Numbered from the stretch's first letter, positions 27,165-34,664 are shown. The stretch is 64,000 nucleotides of DNA from Muribaculaceae bacterium (GCA_023665425.1 JAMPDX010000002.1:82955-146954); one strand, 5' to 3'. The notes: generated by a model from the sequence alone, not told the origin. Made by a program: numbers and translations.

Positions 27165-27207
27165 GGCTATTGTGGCGTCGGGTTTGTGACCCGATGCCAC
27201 AATAGCC
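27165..27207. repeat. Long perfect-stem palindrome
   Basis: A 19-bp stem (27165-27183 with 27189-27207; GGCTATTGTGGC... one G-U) closes a 5-base loop TTGTG. It has no clear T-run on either side, so it is less like a normal terminator than a palindromic repeat. It sits at the end of repeat copy B between convergent genes. Confidence 0.7.
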
Positions 27208-27233
27208 ACAATCCGTATTTGTCCGTTGACCCC

Positions 27234-27629
27234 TCAATAGTCATACGGCATGGGGCAGACCGACTCAGTGGGGCAACATGGGTCTGCATATAGCATCAGG
27301 GGGCGCTCTATGCGCCAGCCGCGGGTCATGTTGCGTATCGTGAGCTTAGCCAAGCCATGGCGCGTTGGTGTCATGGCACGCAGTTGCGACAGCAGAGCTG
27401 ACAAGTCAGTAATACGGTCTTTAGTAAACTCTACGATGACACGCCCGGCAAGCGTGAGGCGCGCATAGATACAATCTGTGTAAGCGATGTCATGCACTCC
27501 CCCCGCCACCATGCGCCGCGCACTTCTGGCCATCCCCGCGCAGCCGTTATTCCCGTAAGCTGAAGAACGATAGGTGCTACTATACCCGAAGGGAGCACTC
27601 TTGGTATTATATGTGGCGGTTGAAGTCAT
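27234..27629 (-). CDS. Hypothetical protein
   Basis: 131 residues, basic, without a signal peptide or a recognised domain. The N-terminal third is rich in Ser, Tyr, Gly and Ala; the middle (IYARLTLAGRVIVEFTKDRITDLSALLSQLR) looks like a small alpha/beta fold. A TAACTTTG -7 box on the minus strand at 27674-27667 supports that it is transcribed. Confidence 0.55.
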   Translation of the reverse strand: MTSTATYNTKSAPFGYSSTYRSSAYGNNGCAGMARSARRMVAGGVHDIAYTDCIYARLTLAGRVIVEFTKDRITDLSALLSQLRAMTPTRHGLAKLTIRNMTRGWRIERPLMLYADPCCPTESVCPMPYDY

Positions 27630-27666
27630 AATTTATCTCCTGTTTAGTAACATTTCTTATACACCG

Positions 27667-27674
27667 CAAAGTTA
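27667..27674 (-). promoter_or_regulatory. -7 box upstream of hypothetical gene 27234-27629
   Basis: TAACTTTGCG on the minus strand, 38 bases before the start codon. No clear -33 element. Confidence 0.4.
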
Positions 27675-27755
27675 CAACCGCACTTATGCATATACACAGC
27701 ACACCAATGTTAACAAAAGTTAACACCATCAAATTCCCGAAAAAACATAAACGAA

Positions 27756-27787
27756 AAGGCCGCGCAAGAATATTCCTGCACGGCCTT
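27756..27787 (-). terminator. Terminator after the porin gene
   Basis: AAGGCCG and CGGCCTT pair around an imperfect GCA/TGC inner stem. On the minus strand the stem is followed by TTTTCGTTT. It lies 22-53 bases beyond the porin stop. Confidence 0.65.
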
Positions 27788-27808
27788 AGTAATAAAAATT
27801 ATGTCAGT

Positions 27809-29089
27809 TTAGAAAATAATCTGGAAGCGGGTCTGGAGTACGCCGAGGTTGATGTCAGGGTCACCCTGCTTGTCCCAACGATGAGTGTAGGATGCTCTCA
27901 GACGCCAAATCATATACTTATTGATATACCAGTTGGCTGTCAGTGAGACATCATTGGCGCGACCACCATAGATACCGGCCTTCTTGGCTGATGTATTTAT
28001 GTAGTTGTAGCCAAGCACGAACTCAAGACTCTTGGGAGCCGGAGTGGCGATACCACCGTCGGCATGTGAATACTGATAGTCACCACCTATAGCCAGGCAA
28101 CGCAGCAAGCCGTACGCGCCCCATGCCTTATATGTAGGAAGGTCATATTTGCGATGCAGCTGCATATAGTAATACTGCGCCTCAAGAGCCACGGGACCGT
28201 GTGCCAACAGCAACTCAGGAGTGAACTTGAACATGGAGTTGACATCATATACAGTAGCACCTACAGCCTGCACCTTAGCTACACGAGTCGGGAAGTTGGA
28301 TGAGATGGTATATACATGATTGTCCGGATTACTGGTGTCGCCATTAAATTGCGGAGAACCGGCCTGGAAGGAGATACCCACCTGTGCCATATTACCTCCA
28401 TACTGAGCACCACCCATGAGCGGACGCCATACCAAGCGAGACATACCACCATAACCGGTCTTGCGCATCTGATTGGAATTGAATGTCATGGCCTTGCTCT
28501 CGGCATACAGAGAGGCTGTAGCAAAGTATTGGCCCTTGTCAAAGACATACATGGCACCAAGCACACGAGGATTGTTGAGCGCCTCATTTACCAAAGGCTC
28601 CTCCATGCTAATCTTCATTGATGAGCTCGTGGCACTCTGCAGACCAAACTGCTGGATGAAGTAACCAAACTTCAACAGATTGTTTGCATTGAAAGTGTGC
28701 TGGATGAAGATATCCTTGAGAGACACCTTGCCATAGCCAAAACCTATATCTACCTTCGCACTCCACTTGCCATAAGATGCCTTCACACCTAAACGAGCAT
28801 CAGGCACACCGACACCGGCAGGGAACAGTTCCTTCTCATTAGAAGTGTACACTGCACCATCCATCAGGATACGCCCCGTAGGAGTCACCTTAAACTTAGG
28901 CTCGCTCTGGGATGCTGCCTCAGGAGCTGTGGTAACAGTCTCAGTCACAGTAGTAGTAGTGACACTGCCATCTGCATTTGTTGTTGTCGTAGTAGAGACA
29001 GTCTTAGTCTCTGCCGATGGCTCAGGCTCCGCAAGAGCCGGCATAGCGCACATACTCAACAGCGCTATAGGAAGAATATATCTTTTCAT
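27809..29089 (-). CDS. OprO/OprP-type outer-membrane porin
   Basis: 426 residues with a signal peptide (MKRYILPIALLSMCAMPALA), a periplasmic Thr/Val/Glu-rich linker (residues 25-60, many TTTT runs), and a barrel (VTPTGRILMDGAVYTSNEKE, GVPDARLGVKASYGKWSAKVD, FGYFIQQFGLQSATSSS). It ends in Phe (TRFQIIF). The pattern is that of phosphate-selective porins. It is next to a class A acid phosphatase on the same strand (56-base gap), which suggests joint uptake of phosphate released from organic esters. Confidence 0.82.
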   Translation of the reverse strand: MKRYILPIALLSMCAMPALAEPEPSAETKTVSTTTTTNADGSVTTTTVTETVTTAPEAASQSEPKFKVTPTGRILMDGAVYTSNEKELFPAGVGVPDARLGVKASYGKWSAKVDIGFGYGKVSLKDIFIQHTFNANNLLKFGYFIQQFGLQSATSSSMKISMEEPLVNEALNNPRVLGAMYVFDKGQYFATASLYAESKAMTFNSNQMRKTGYGGMSRLVWRPLMGGAQYGGNMAQVGISFQAGSPQFNGDTSNPDNHVYTISSNFPTRVAKVQAVGATVYDVNSMFKFTPELLLAHGPVALEAQYYYMQLHRKYDLPTYKAWGAYGLLRCLAIGGDYQYSHADGGIATPAPKSLEFVLGYNYINTSAKKAGIYGGRANDVSLTANWYINKYMIWRLRASYTHRWDKQGDPDINLGVLQTRFQIIF

Positions 29090-29145
29090 AAGTCTGGAAT
29101 TTTAGTCATAGTTATATTAGAGAGTTCTGATAAGGGTTGATTTCC

Positions 29146-29955
29146 TCACTTGGTGAGAGTAGTGAAATCAAGCTCTGAAGCCTTCACAAGCCCCTTCTTC
29201 TGAAGCTCAGCCATCTCCTTGCGAGCCTTCTCAAGCTGCTTCTGGAAGCCCGGGTCAGCATGCAGACGTGCCACTACACCTGATGCTACAAGGCGAGCAG
29301 CATCCACATCACTCTGGAAGTGATAACCACAAATCACACGGCTCTCACCCATGTCATAGCCACGCTTCAGAATCTCATTCTGACGGGCCGGATTTAACTC
29401 CGCAAGCACAAGAGCAGTAGCCCACCCTATTGAGGTGTGTCCTGACGGATACGAACCATTGGTCGACAACTCAGCCTGCTGAGCCGGATTGCAAGTCTCC
29501 TCCTCAAAGAAGGCAAACGGGCGAGTACGCATATAATAGTTCTTAGCATCACGAGTAGCCAAATCACCGGCATCCTCACGCATACCAATCACAAGCTTCA
29601 GAATCTCCGGAGTATTCTCCTCATTGATCTCGATACCGAAGGCCTCAGAGAACGCCTCAGGTACACCATTGGCCTCAACATTAGCATCAGCACTCGCCTG
29701 ATCTCCGCGCGGAGTATTGCGCTGCAACTTACCCCAGTCATAGCGCTCCTTGTCATACAAGAACAAGATAGTACCACCCTCCGGCGGCGGTGGCAACAGA
29801 TATAGAGAGTTAGCCACATCTCCCTCATTGAGGAAATAGACATCAGGCTTGGTAGAGTGATCCTTACGGGTAGTTGCAGTCTGAGCCAACATAGAGCCGG
29901 CACACAGCAAAGCTGCTAAACACAGCAGATTGCGAAGCTTAATTGAGATGTTCAT
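29146..29955 (-). CDS. phoN: Class A non-specific acid phosphatase, periplasmic
   Basis: 269 residues with signal peptide (MNISIKLRNLLCLAALLCAGS...). The full phosphatase signature is present: KNYYMRTRP (K-x6-RP), GSYPSGHTS (PSGH) and ESRVICGYHFQSDVD (SR-x5-H-x3-D). It hydrolyses organic phosphomonoesters in the periplasm via a phospho-His intermediate. It is upstream of the OprP-like porin gene, probably in one operon. The C-terminus is helical and charged (QKQLEKARKEMAELQKKG). Confidence 0.92.
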   Translation of the reverse strand: MNISIKLRNLLCLAALLCAGSMLAQTATTRKDHSTKPDVYFLNEGDVANSLYLLPPPPEGGTILFLYDKERYDWGKLQRNTPRGDQASADANVEANGVPEAFSEAFGIEINEENTPEILKLVIGMREDAGDLATRDAKNYYMRTRPFAFFEEETCNPAQQAELSTNGSYPSGHTSIGWATALVLAELNPARQNEILKRGYDMGESRVICGYHFQSDVDAARLVASGVVARLHADPGFQKQLEKARKEMAELQKKGLVKASELDFTTLTK

Positions 29956-30247
29956 AGTAATTATAATTTAGGTTTATTGTTAAGAGTCCATTTCAGAGAG
30001 CGTTGACCAAGTTTGGACTGAGCGACAAATGCAATAGCAACTCCGCGCTATCTACATCGCATATCATTGAAAACATAATTTTGAAAAAATTTAGAAATTT
30101 TCACATTTCCAAACTTGATACATGTACTTAACACATCAACAACAAAATAAGTTTGCACACCACAAAAAAAAATTCATCACACCTACAACTCATCGCCCCG
30201 AACAAAGCCCATGCACAACACAAAATTGCAAAAAGCAAGCATAAAAA

Positions 30248-30279
30248 TTTGCTTAAAACAACAAAAAACGCTAACTTCG
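30248..30279 (+). promoter_or_regulatory. Promoter of the DUF2795 gene
   Basis: TTTG at about 30248-30251, a gap of 20, then TAACTTCG (30272-30279) fits the Bacteroidetes promoter pattern. The transcript would carry a leader of about 190 nt. Confidence 0.6.
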
Positions 30280-30354
30280 CGCATATTTTAGAAAAAACCT
30301 AAAACAAAAGGCCAAGCAAAGACATTAAATATAAACAACCTCCCTCCGGAGATT

Positions 30355-30424
30355 GGACCGACAGTCCGCTCGACTGCCCTCGCAGTCAGCAACAGACAGC
30401 CAGTAATGACTGCCCTCCGCAGTC
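30355..30424 (+). promoter_or_regulatory. Three tandem hairpins in the DUF2795 leader
   Basis: GGAC-CGACA-GTCC (30355-30367), GACTGC-CCTC-GCAGTC (30372-30387) and GACTGC-CCTCC-GCAGTC (30408-30424). The last two have the same stem and a pyrimidine loop. They lie 50-120 bases before the start codon; role unknown. Confidence 0.5.
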
Positions 30425-30474
30425 AATAAAGACATAAAAACTAATAGAAAGAAAAAATCAAAAAACACATAACC

Positions 30475-30696
30475 ATGTACTGGACACTTGAATTAGCATC
30501 AAAACTTGAAGACGCCCCCTGGCCCGCAACCCGTGAAGAGCTCATTGACTACGCAATGCGTTCCGGCGCCCCCATGGAAGTAATCGAAAACCTCCAAGAG
30601 ATTGAAGACGAAGGCGACACCTACGAAAGCATCGAAGACATCTGGCCCGATTATCCCTCCAAGGATGACTTCTTCTTCAACGAGGATGAATACTAA
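30475..30696 (+). CDS. DUF2795 domain protein
   Basis: 73-residue acidic protein matching the DUF2795 family of small bacterial proteins (APWPATREELIDYAMRSGAPMEVIENL). Function unknown; the fold is a short helical domain. It starts at MYWTLELASKLE behind its own promoter and long leader. Its last 23 bases are repeated at 34642-34664, beyond a 4-kb accessory segment, so it looks like the integration site of that segment. Confidence 0.85.
   Translation: MYWTLELASKLEDAPWPATREELIDYAMRSGAPMEVIENLQEIEDEGDTYESIEDIWPDYPSKDDFFFNEDEY
30674..30696 (+). repeat. Left 23-bp direct repeat (candidate attL) in the DUF2795 3' end
   Basis: The sequence from TCTTCAACGAGG to the stop codon recurs with a single C/T change at 34642-34664. 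The two copies bound the AT-rich island. Confidence 0.6.
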
Positions 30697-30723
30697 ACCC
30701 TTTTAGGCTTATAAATAAAAGAT

Positions 30724-30771
30724 AATCAATCGTATAGACAATGCTTAATTTGTTTGTCCGATTGATTTTTT
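30724..30771 (+). terminator. Terminator after DUF2795 gene
   Basis: AATCAATCG (30724-30732) pairs with CGATTGATT (30759-30767), with an inner GACAA/TTGTC stem, followed by TTTTTTAC. The right arm overlaps one TTTGTTTGTCC repeat word. Confidence 0.7.
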
Positions 30772-31187
30772 ACATTATATACAAACAAATGCGATTTACT
30801 ACAAATATTCTATATCGCTATAAAACAGCAAATTGCAATTTTGTCAATTTTAGGATTTCAGGGTTTGTTTGGCTAAAATACATGCATTGTTTCTTTCCTC
30901 GTGAATACTGAAATATGCTCCTGATTTTATCCTCCGAAATCCTCCTTATGTATAGAATATGCACTGTCATCCTTAAGGAAGAAGAGTATTCCATATCTCC
31001 AATCTGTAATCCAAGGTATTTCAATGCTATAACCATGTTCACATCTTGCTGTCGATTGTCATAGAGTGACACTGAGTGACAATTTTATTTGACCCAAAGT
31101 ATGAAATACAAGAGAGATTTGCGGTAAACCAGTGATAGCGGCACCTCTGAACAGGTGTCGCTATCATTGGTTTGATTCTGATTGCCA
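30772..31187. other. Non-coding or degenerate left end of the island
   Basis: AT-rich. It holds a second TTTGTTTGGCTAA word (30863-30875). An 84-codon minus-strand frame beginning with GTG at 31072 (ending 30818) cannot be supported: no ribosome-binding site or recognisable domain. The segment may contain the 3' remains of an older gene. Confidence 0.4.
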
Positions 31188-31631
31188 TCAACTGAAGTTG
31201 ACGATGTAGGAGTTCTGTAGGACCTCTTCAAGCGACTTGCCGTCAATTTTGACGATATCCCAGACGCTTTCGTCGCAAGGCACCATATAGAGGATTTCTC
31301 CCTTAGCGTAGTCGTGGGTGTCTTGGTCCTCAATTTGATAGATAGGGTATCTATCAGCATCTTTTTTGAATTTAAAAACCGGAATGGGGCAATTCTCAGC
31401 ATGAATACCATAAAAATTACCGTCCTCAACATAATAAAAAATCATGTTGAAATGGCCAACTTGCACATAGGTATTGAAGATCTTCTTTGAGACCGAAGAT
31501 TTTGTCTCCATGCGATTCTCTGGTTGCCATCCGAGCTGCCAAGCCTCAAGGTTTTTCCCTTCTCCAAAGAAATTGGGAACCACAACCGTATGGTTGCGCT
31601 TGGAAAAATTTGGCGGAGTTTGTTTTTTCAT
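31188..31631 (-). CDS. Hypothetical protein, candidate immunity partner of the DUF4417 protein
   Basis: 147 residues, acidic in the second half, no signal peptide or transmembrane segment. Motifs: HTVVVPNFFGEGKNLEAWQL, FNMIFYYVEDGNFYGIHAEN, ILYMVPCDESVWDIVKIDG. No domain recognised. Its ATG directly follows the stop of the DUF4417 gene (TAAATG), so the two are translated together. A small acidic protein encoded immediately behind a toxin-like C-terminus is the usual arrangement of an immunity protein; that role is inference only. Confidence 0.7.
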   Translation of the reverse strand: MKKQTPPNFSKRNHTVVVPNFFGEGKNLEAWQLGWQPENRMETKSSVSKKIFNTYVQVGHFNMIFYYVEDGNFYGIHAENCPIPVFKFKKDADRYPIYQIEDQDTHDYAKGEILYMVPCDESVWDIVKIDGKSLEEVLQNSYIVNFS

Positions 31632-32780
31632 TTACTTTTTGTGTTTTGCCTTATTGTATTCGACAATCTTTTGGATTAGGCCGTTGTATTTCGGGTCAAT
31701 TGAAAGATGATTGTCTTTCTGTCCAGACTTACGACTTACTAATCCAGTAGTTTTGTCTTCAGTAAATTTGTGAAAGTGGGATGAGCCTTCACCATTATTC
31801 GCAAAAGGAATGAGATTCCCCTTTGCATCGAACTTTAAGTCGACTTGACCAACGCATTTGTGCTTTTCATAAACACCAAAAGTGGTTATTTCGATAGTTC
31901 CGTCCTCTTTTCTATGTGCGCCCAAATAAATTGGGGATTCAGAGTTGGAGTTCACTGGAATTTTTACCCGGTTGTCACTTCCCTTTTGCAGAAGGATTTT
32001 ATGGCCGTCAATGCGGGTACTCAGCTCATCATGAGTACGCTTATTTTCCGGAACCCCTCCGAGAGCTTTGTTATAAGAATAGTTACCACCCATTTGCAGA
32101 TCTGTTATTATCGTTATCGAAATAGGTGCAATTCTCTGTGTTCTCTCCGGGAATTTTGGTCCATAGCGCAGGATGTGGAGCGGCTTCAGTTCCGTCCTTA
32201 TACGCTCCATACCCTTCAGCCATCCTTCGGGATTACCGTGAGTCAACACTCCTACACTGCTGACTGCAATGATGGAATGCTTTGGCCACCCTTCGAGCCA
32301 ATAATTTTCCCAGTACTCATCCGGGAAGGAAACATTGGGTATTACTTTGTGATCGCGTGATTGGAGCCAAGCTGCCCAAAGTTTATTTAAGAATGAGGAG
32401 AACATCTTTTGTGGACGAATCATCTCCATTGTCATGGAAAAATCCATGGAAATAGACACCTTGAATTGAGATAGAATATCTTCAGTTTCAAAAGGGTTTT
32501 CGAAAAATTTCCGGATGCGGTCATCGCTGAAATAAAAATGAGGAGCGATGTGTGGTGCGGTCATATTCTTGACACGATGGATTCCACGGATATCCTCCGG
32601 TTTCACTCCGGTGTATGATGCCACTATTGGCATCTCGTTTGCGGATGTCATGGTCACGCAAAGCGTCATGAACAATAACGTTGAGTCTGCCTTTTCACGT
32701 TCAGTGGAACGTTCTGCGCATACATCTTCCGGAGGCAGGTCTAAAAACGGAAGCTGCGGATTGCTGTTTTTGTCCGTCAT
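31632..32780 (-). CDS. DUF4417 protein with toxin-like C-terminal extension
   Basis: 382 residues. Residues about 80-215 match DUF4417, known from phages and mobile elements (DHKVIPNVSFPDEYWENYW, HSIIAVSSVGVLTHGNPEGW, LHILRYGPKFPE). Residues about 225-382 are a separate region (GGNYSYNKALGG, SPIYLGAHRKEDGTIEITTFG, SSHFHKF, LVSRKSGQKDNHLSIDPKY) with the spacing and His/Lys/Asn richness of C-terminal domains of polymorphic toxins. No signal peptide. DUF4417 proteins are normally shorter, so this looks like a fusion. Encoded downstream of an AAA ATPase, with a candidate immunity gene behind it. Confidence 0.75.
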   Translation of the reverse strand: MTDKNSNPQLPFLDLPPEDVCAERSTEREKADSTLLFMTLCVTMTSANEMPIVASYTGVKPEDIRGIHRVKNMTAPHIAPHFYFSDDRIRKFFENPFETEDILSQFKVSISMDFSMTMEMIRPQKMFSSFLNKLWAAWLQSRDHKVIPNVSFPDEYWENYWLEGWPKHSIIAVSSVGVLTHGNPEGWLKGMERIRTELKPLHILRYGPKFPERTQRIAPISITIITDLQMGGNYSYNKALGGVPENKRTHDELSTRIDGHKILLQKGSDNRVKIPVNSNSESPIYLGAHRKEDGTIEITTFGVYEKHKCVGQVDLKFDAKGNLIPFANNGEGSSHFHKFTEDKTTGLVSRKSGQKDNHLSIDPKYNGLIQKIVEYNKAKHKK

Positions 32781-32835
32781 AATTTTAAATTTTAAACGGT
32801 TTTTAACAATCCTTGCAGAAAATTTGGGTATGACG

Positions 32836-32867
32836 TTTGCGTATCACGAAATAATTCCGTAATTTTG
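32836..32867 (+). promoter_or_regulatory. Plus-strand promoter of a putative ncRNA
   Basis: TTTG (32836-32839), exactly 20 bases, then TAATTTTG (32860-32867): one of the best matches to the Bacteroidetes consensus in the window. It points into the short gap before the 3' end of the minus-strand ATPase gene, where no gene lies on the plus strand. Confidence 0.7.
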
Positions 32868-32873
32868 CACTTG

Positions 32874-32960
32874 AAAACCCGTCTTATCCCAAATTTCCAA
32901 GGATATAGCGAACTCATGGTGCCTCGTTCTCCGCCAAGAGTGAGGCGCCAATTCTTTTTA
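32874..32960 (+). ncRNA. Putative small non-coding RNA, about 87 nt
   Basis: It starts about 7 bases after the TAATTTTG box and ends with a Rho-independent terminator: TGGTGCCTC (32917-32925) pairs with GAGGCGCCA (32942-32950), the stem extends inward to 14 bp with loop CCGCCA, and is followed by ATTCTTTTTA. The T-run is on the plus strand only, so it does not serve the minus-strand ATPase. The only ATG inside would give 15 codons within the terminator stem. It lies between the ATPase gene and the DUF4417 gene, antisense to their intergenic region. Confidence 0.6.
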
Positions 32961-32973
32961 TGAGACAACTATC

Positions 32974-34317
32974 TCATTCTTCACCTCCTTTCTTTTTTGC
33001 TCCAAATATCAAAGTATGATATTGAATCACCCTTTCGTTTAAATCGACGTCTGGCTCGTTAGGGTCGATTGTAGTAAAACGGCCATCGTTATAAGCTTTT
33101 CTCAACTTGATATTCTTATGAATGCCTCTTACAGTATTTGCATCCAGTTTAGTCTCTCCAATATTTTTATCCTTTGATACTATTTGAATTGCATCTCGGC
33201 GCATTAATGGGAAGTCTAAAAAGCCTAATGATTGAGTTGCGAAAATCAACTGTGAATTTCGCGAAAACTTTAAGAAAAAATCCAGGAGCAAATGTTGTGT
33301 CTTAGCTTGCATCCCCGCACCGAACTCATCCAGAGCCATCAGCCAATATCCTTTTATTGCCTTGTAAAAGAGGGCAAGGTGTCTTATAAAACTCCTTGTT
33401 CCTTCTGACTGCAATTCATCGCTCAACGCAAATTCTCCCTTTTCTGTTCTGTGGACGTATTTACTCGTCCATTTGGAAAGCGTTTTGAGGTTGGCAATTA
33501 CATCACGCTCTGATTCCGAGGAGTTCATCTTAATCAAGAACTCACGTGCCTCTTCTGGGATTTGCCTTTTCTCCTCCTCAACTTCAATATCAACAATATT
33601 GGAATGAAAGGTTTGAAGCAAATCTATTAGTATTGACTTAAAATTAGAATCTTCTTTTACAGCTTTAGCTACCTCTTGATCAGCCCCGTCAACATCATAA
33701 AGTTTGAAAAACTCATATTTAAAGTAGTTCCGGACTTTTGTTAATTCATCGCATGAAATATTTCGTGTGCTGTATGCAGAAAGCACTGAAATATTTGCTG
33801 TGGTAGCCTCTTCTATTGACTTGCGTTCTTTTGGGGTAAGAGGCAGCCAAGTACCAAAACGCACAATGTTAACCCCTTTTTCTTCATTAAATTTTCTAGA
33901 GTAAACGGATCGGCTATTGTTCCCGTTGTGGTAAATCCTCAGTTCCTCCTCAAGAATTTTTTTCGGGGAGATTGTCAGACGATACCGATATCTTGACTCG
34001 TCTATAAAGAAATGTAAGTCGAATTCAGTATCTTTTTGCTTATATTCCGGGTCAAGGGCGAAACGCAAATAATTCAATCCTTGGTCAACATCAGAAGGAA
34101 TATTAAGTATTATGTGCCTGACAAAATCTAGCGCACATAGGATATTGGTTTTACCGCTTCCGTTGGCACCATACAATAATATTGCTTTCAAGAGGCGGAA
34201 ATTTCCAATTTGGATAATCCAATCTTCACCATACTGCTTTTCTTTGGAAGCCTCAAATGAGACTCTCAAAGGCTCTCGAATGGAGAAGAAATTGGATATG
34301 GTGATGTCTTGTATCAT
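32974..34317 (-). CDS. AAA15/RloA-like ATPase
   Basis: 447 residues. ABC-type P-loop ATPase of the COG1106/AAA_15 group: Walker A ILLYGANGSGKTNIL (about residue 47), signature region QSEGTRSFIRHLALF, Walker B WLMALDEFGAGM, and a switch region with ATQSLGFLD (Gln where many relatives have His). The C-terminus FPLMRRDAIQIVSKD and IRKN-type GIHKNIKLRKAYNDGRF matches RloA and the AriA ATPase of PARIS. These act with effectors in phage defence. The partner normally found with them (RloB, DUF4435) is absent; the DUF4417 gene downstream is the only candidate. TTG-N20-TAACTTCG promoter upstream. Confidence 0.85.
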   Translation of the reverse strand: MIQDITISNFFSIREPLRVSFEASKEKQYGEDWIIQIGNFRLLKAILLYGANGSGKTNILCALDFVRHIILNIPSDVDQGLNYLRFALDPEYKQKDTEFDLHFFIDESRYRYRLTISPKKILEEELRIYHNGNNSRSVYSRKFNEEKGVNIVRFGTWLPLTPKERKSIEEATTANISVLSAYSTRNISCDELTKVRNYFKYEFFKLYDVDGADQEVAKAVKEDSNFKSILIDLLQTFHSNIVDIEVEEEKRQIPEEAREFLIKMNSSESERDVIANLKTLSKWTSKYVHRTEKGEFALSDELQSEGTRSFIRHLALFYKAIKGYWLMALDEFGAGMQAKTQHLLLDFFLKFSRNSQLIFATQSLGFLDFPLMRRDAIQIVSKDKNIGETKLDANTVRGIHKNIKLRKAYNDGRFTTIDPNEPDVDLNERVIQYHTLIFGAKKKGGEE

Positions 34318-34337
34318 GATTTTAATATTTAATGCTG

Positions 34338-34369
34338 CGAAGTTAATAGAAAAATTTCACCTACACAAG
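34338..34369 (-). promoter_or_regulatory. Promoter of the AAA ATPase gene
   Basis: Minus strand: CTTG (34369-34366), 20 bases, TAACTTCG (34345-34338), with the ATG 20 bases further on. Confidence 0.6.
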
Positions 34370-34502
34370 TTTTCTGTACGTTTTCTACAGAAAAATTGAT
34401 TTCAGAAGTCTTTTTCGAGATTAAAATGCCATTTCGCGTAGGTTTTAATAGTGTTCCCGGGCTTTTATAATGTAGTTTTTTATAATATGGATTGCTACCA
34501 GC

Positions 34503-34596
34503 GTTTGTTTGACCAATGTTTTGGCAAAAAATCCGGGAATTTGTTTGACCAATCGCCTAAGATAGCTTCAGATAGCGCGGTTTGTTTGGCTAATGG
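34503..34596 (+). repeat. Three TTTGTTTGRCYAAT repeats at the right end of the island
   Basis: TTTGTTTGACCAATG (34503), TTTGTTTGACCAATCG (34540) and TTTGTTTGGCTAATGG (34581), same orientation, 37 and 41 bases apart. Two related words lie at the left end (30749, 30863). The stretch 34370-34502 holds nothing else recognisable. Confidence 0.65.
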
Positions 34597-34641
34597 TCAT
34601 GCAAAATCATTCAACCCGCTGATTATCAAGTTATACATCGA

Positions 34642-34664
34642 TCTTCAATGAGGATGAATACTAA
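34642..34664 (+). pseudogene. Duplicated 3' end of the DUF2795 gene (candidate attR)
   Basis: 23 bases identical, except one C-to-T change, to the last 23 bases of the DUF2795 gene including its stop. No start or upstream part of a gene accompanies it. Confidence 0.6.

Larger units (their letters stand above)
29956..30474. other. 519-base AT-rich non-coding region before the DUF2795 gene
   Basis: Contains the promoter region of the divergent phosphatase (not resolved), a clear plus-strand promoter at 30248-30279, another TAAGTTTG word at 30148-30155, and a leader of about 190 nt with three short hairpins at 30355-30424. No open frame of interest. Confidence 0.6.

Noticed and set aside
30818..31072. 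84-codon minus-strand GTG frame at the left end of the island
   Set aside because: No recognisable family or start signal and overlaps TTTGTTTG repeat words; kept only as a remark in the gap entry.
34451..34651. 66-codon frame over the TTTGTTTG repeats
   Set aside because: Its codons simply read through the DNA repeats (LFDQ repeated); the repeat pattern is better explained at DNA level.
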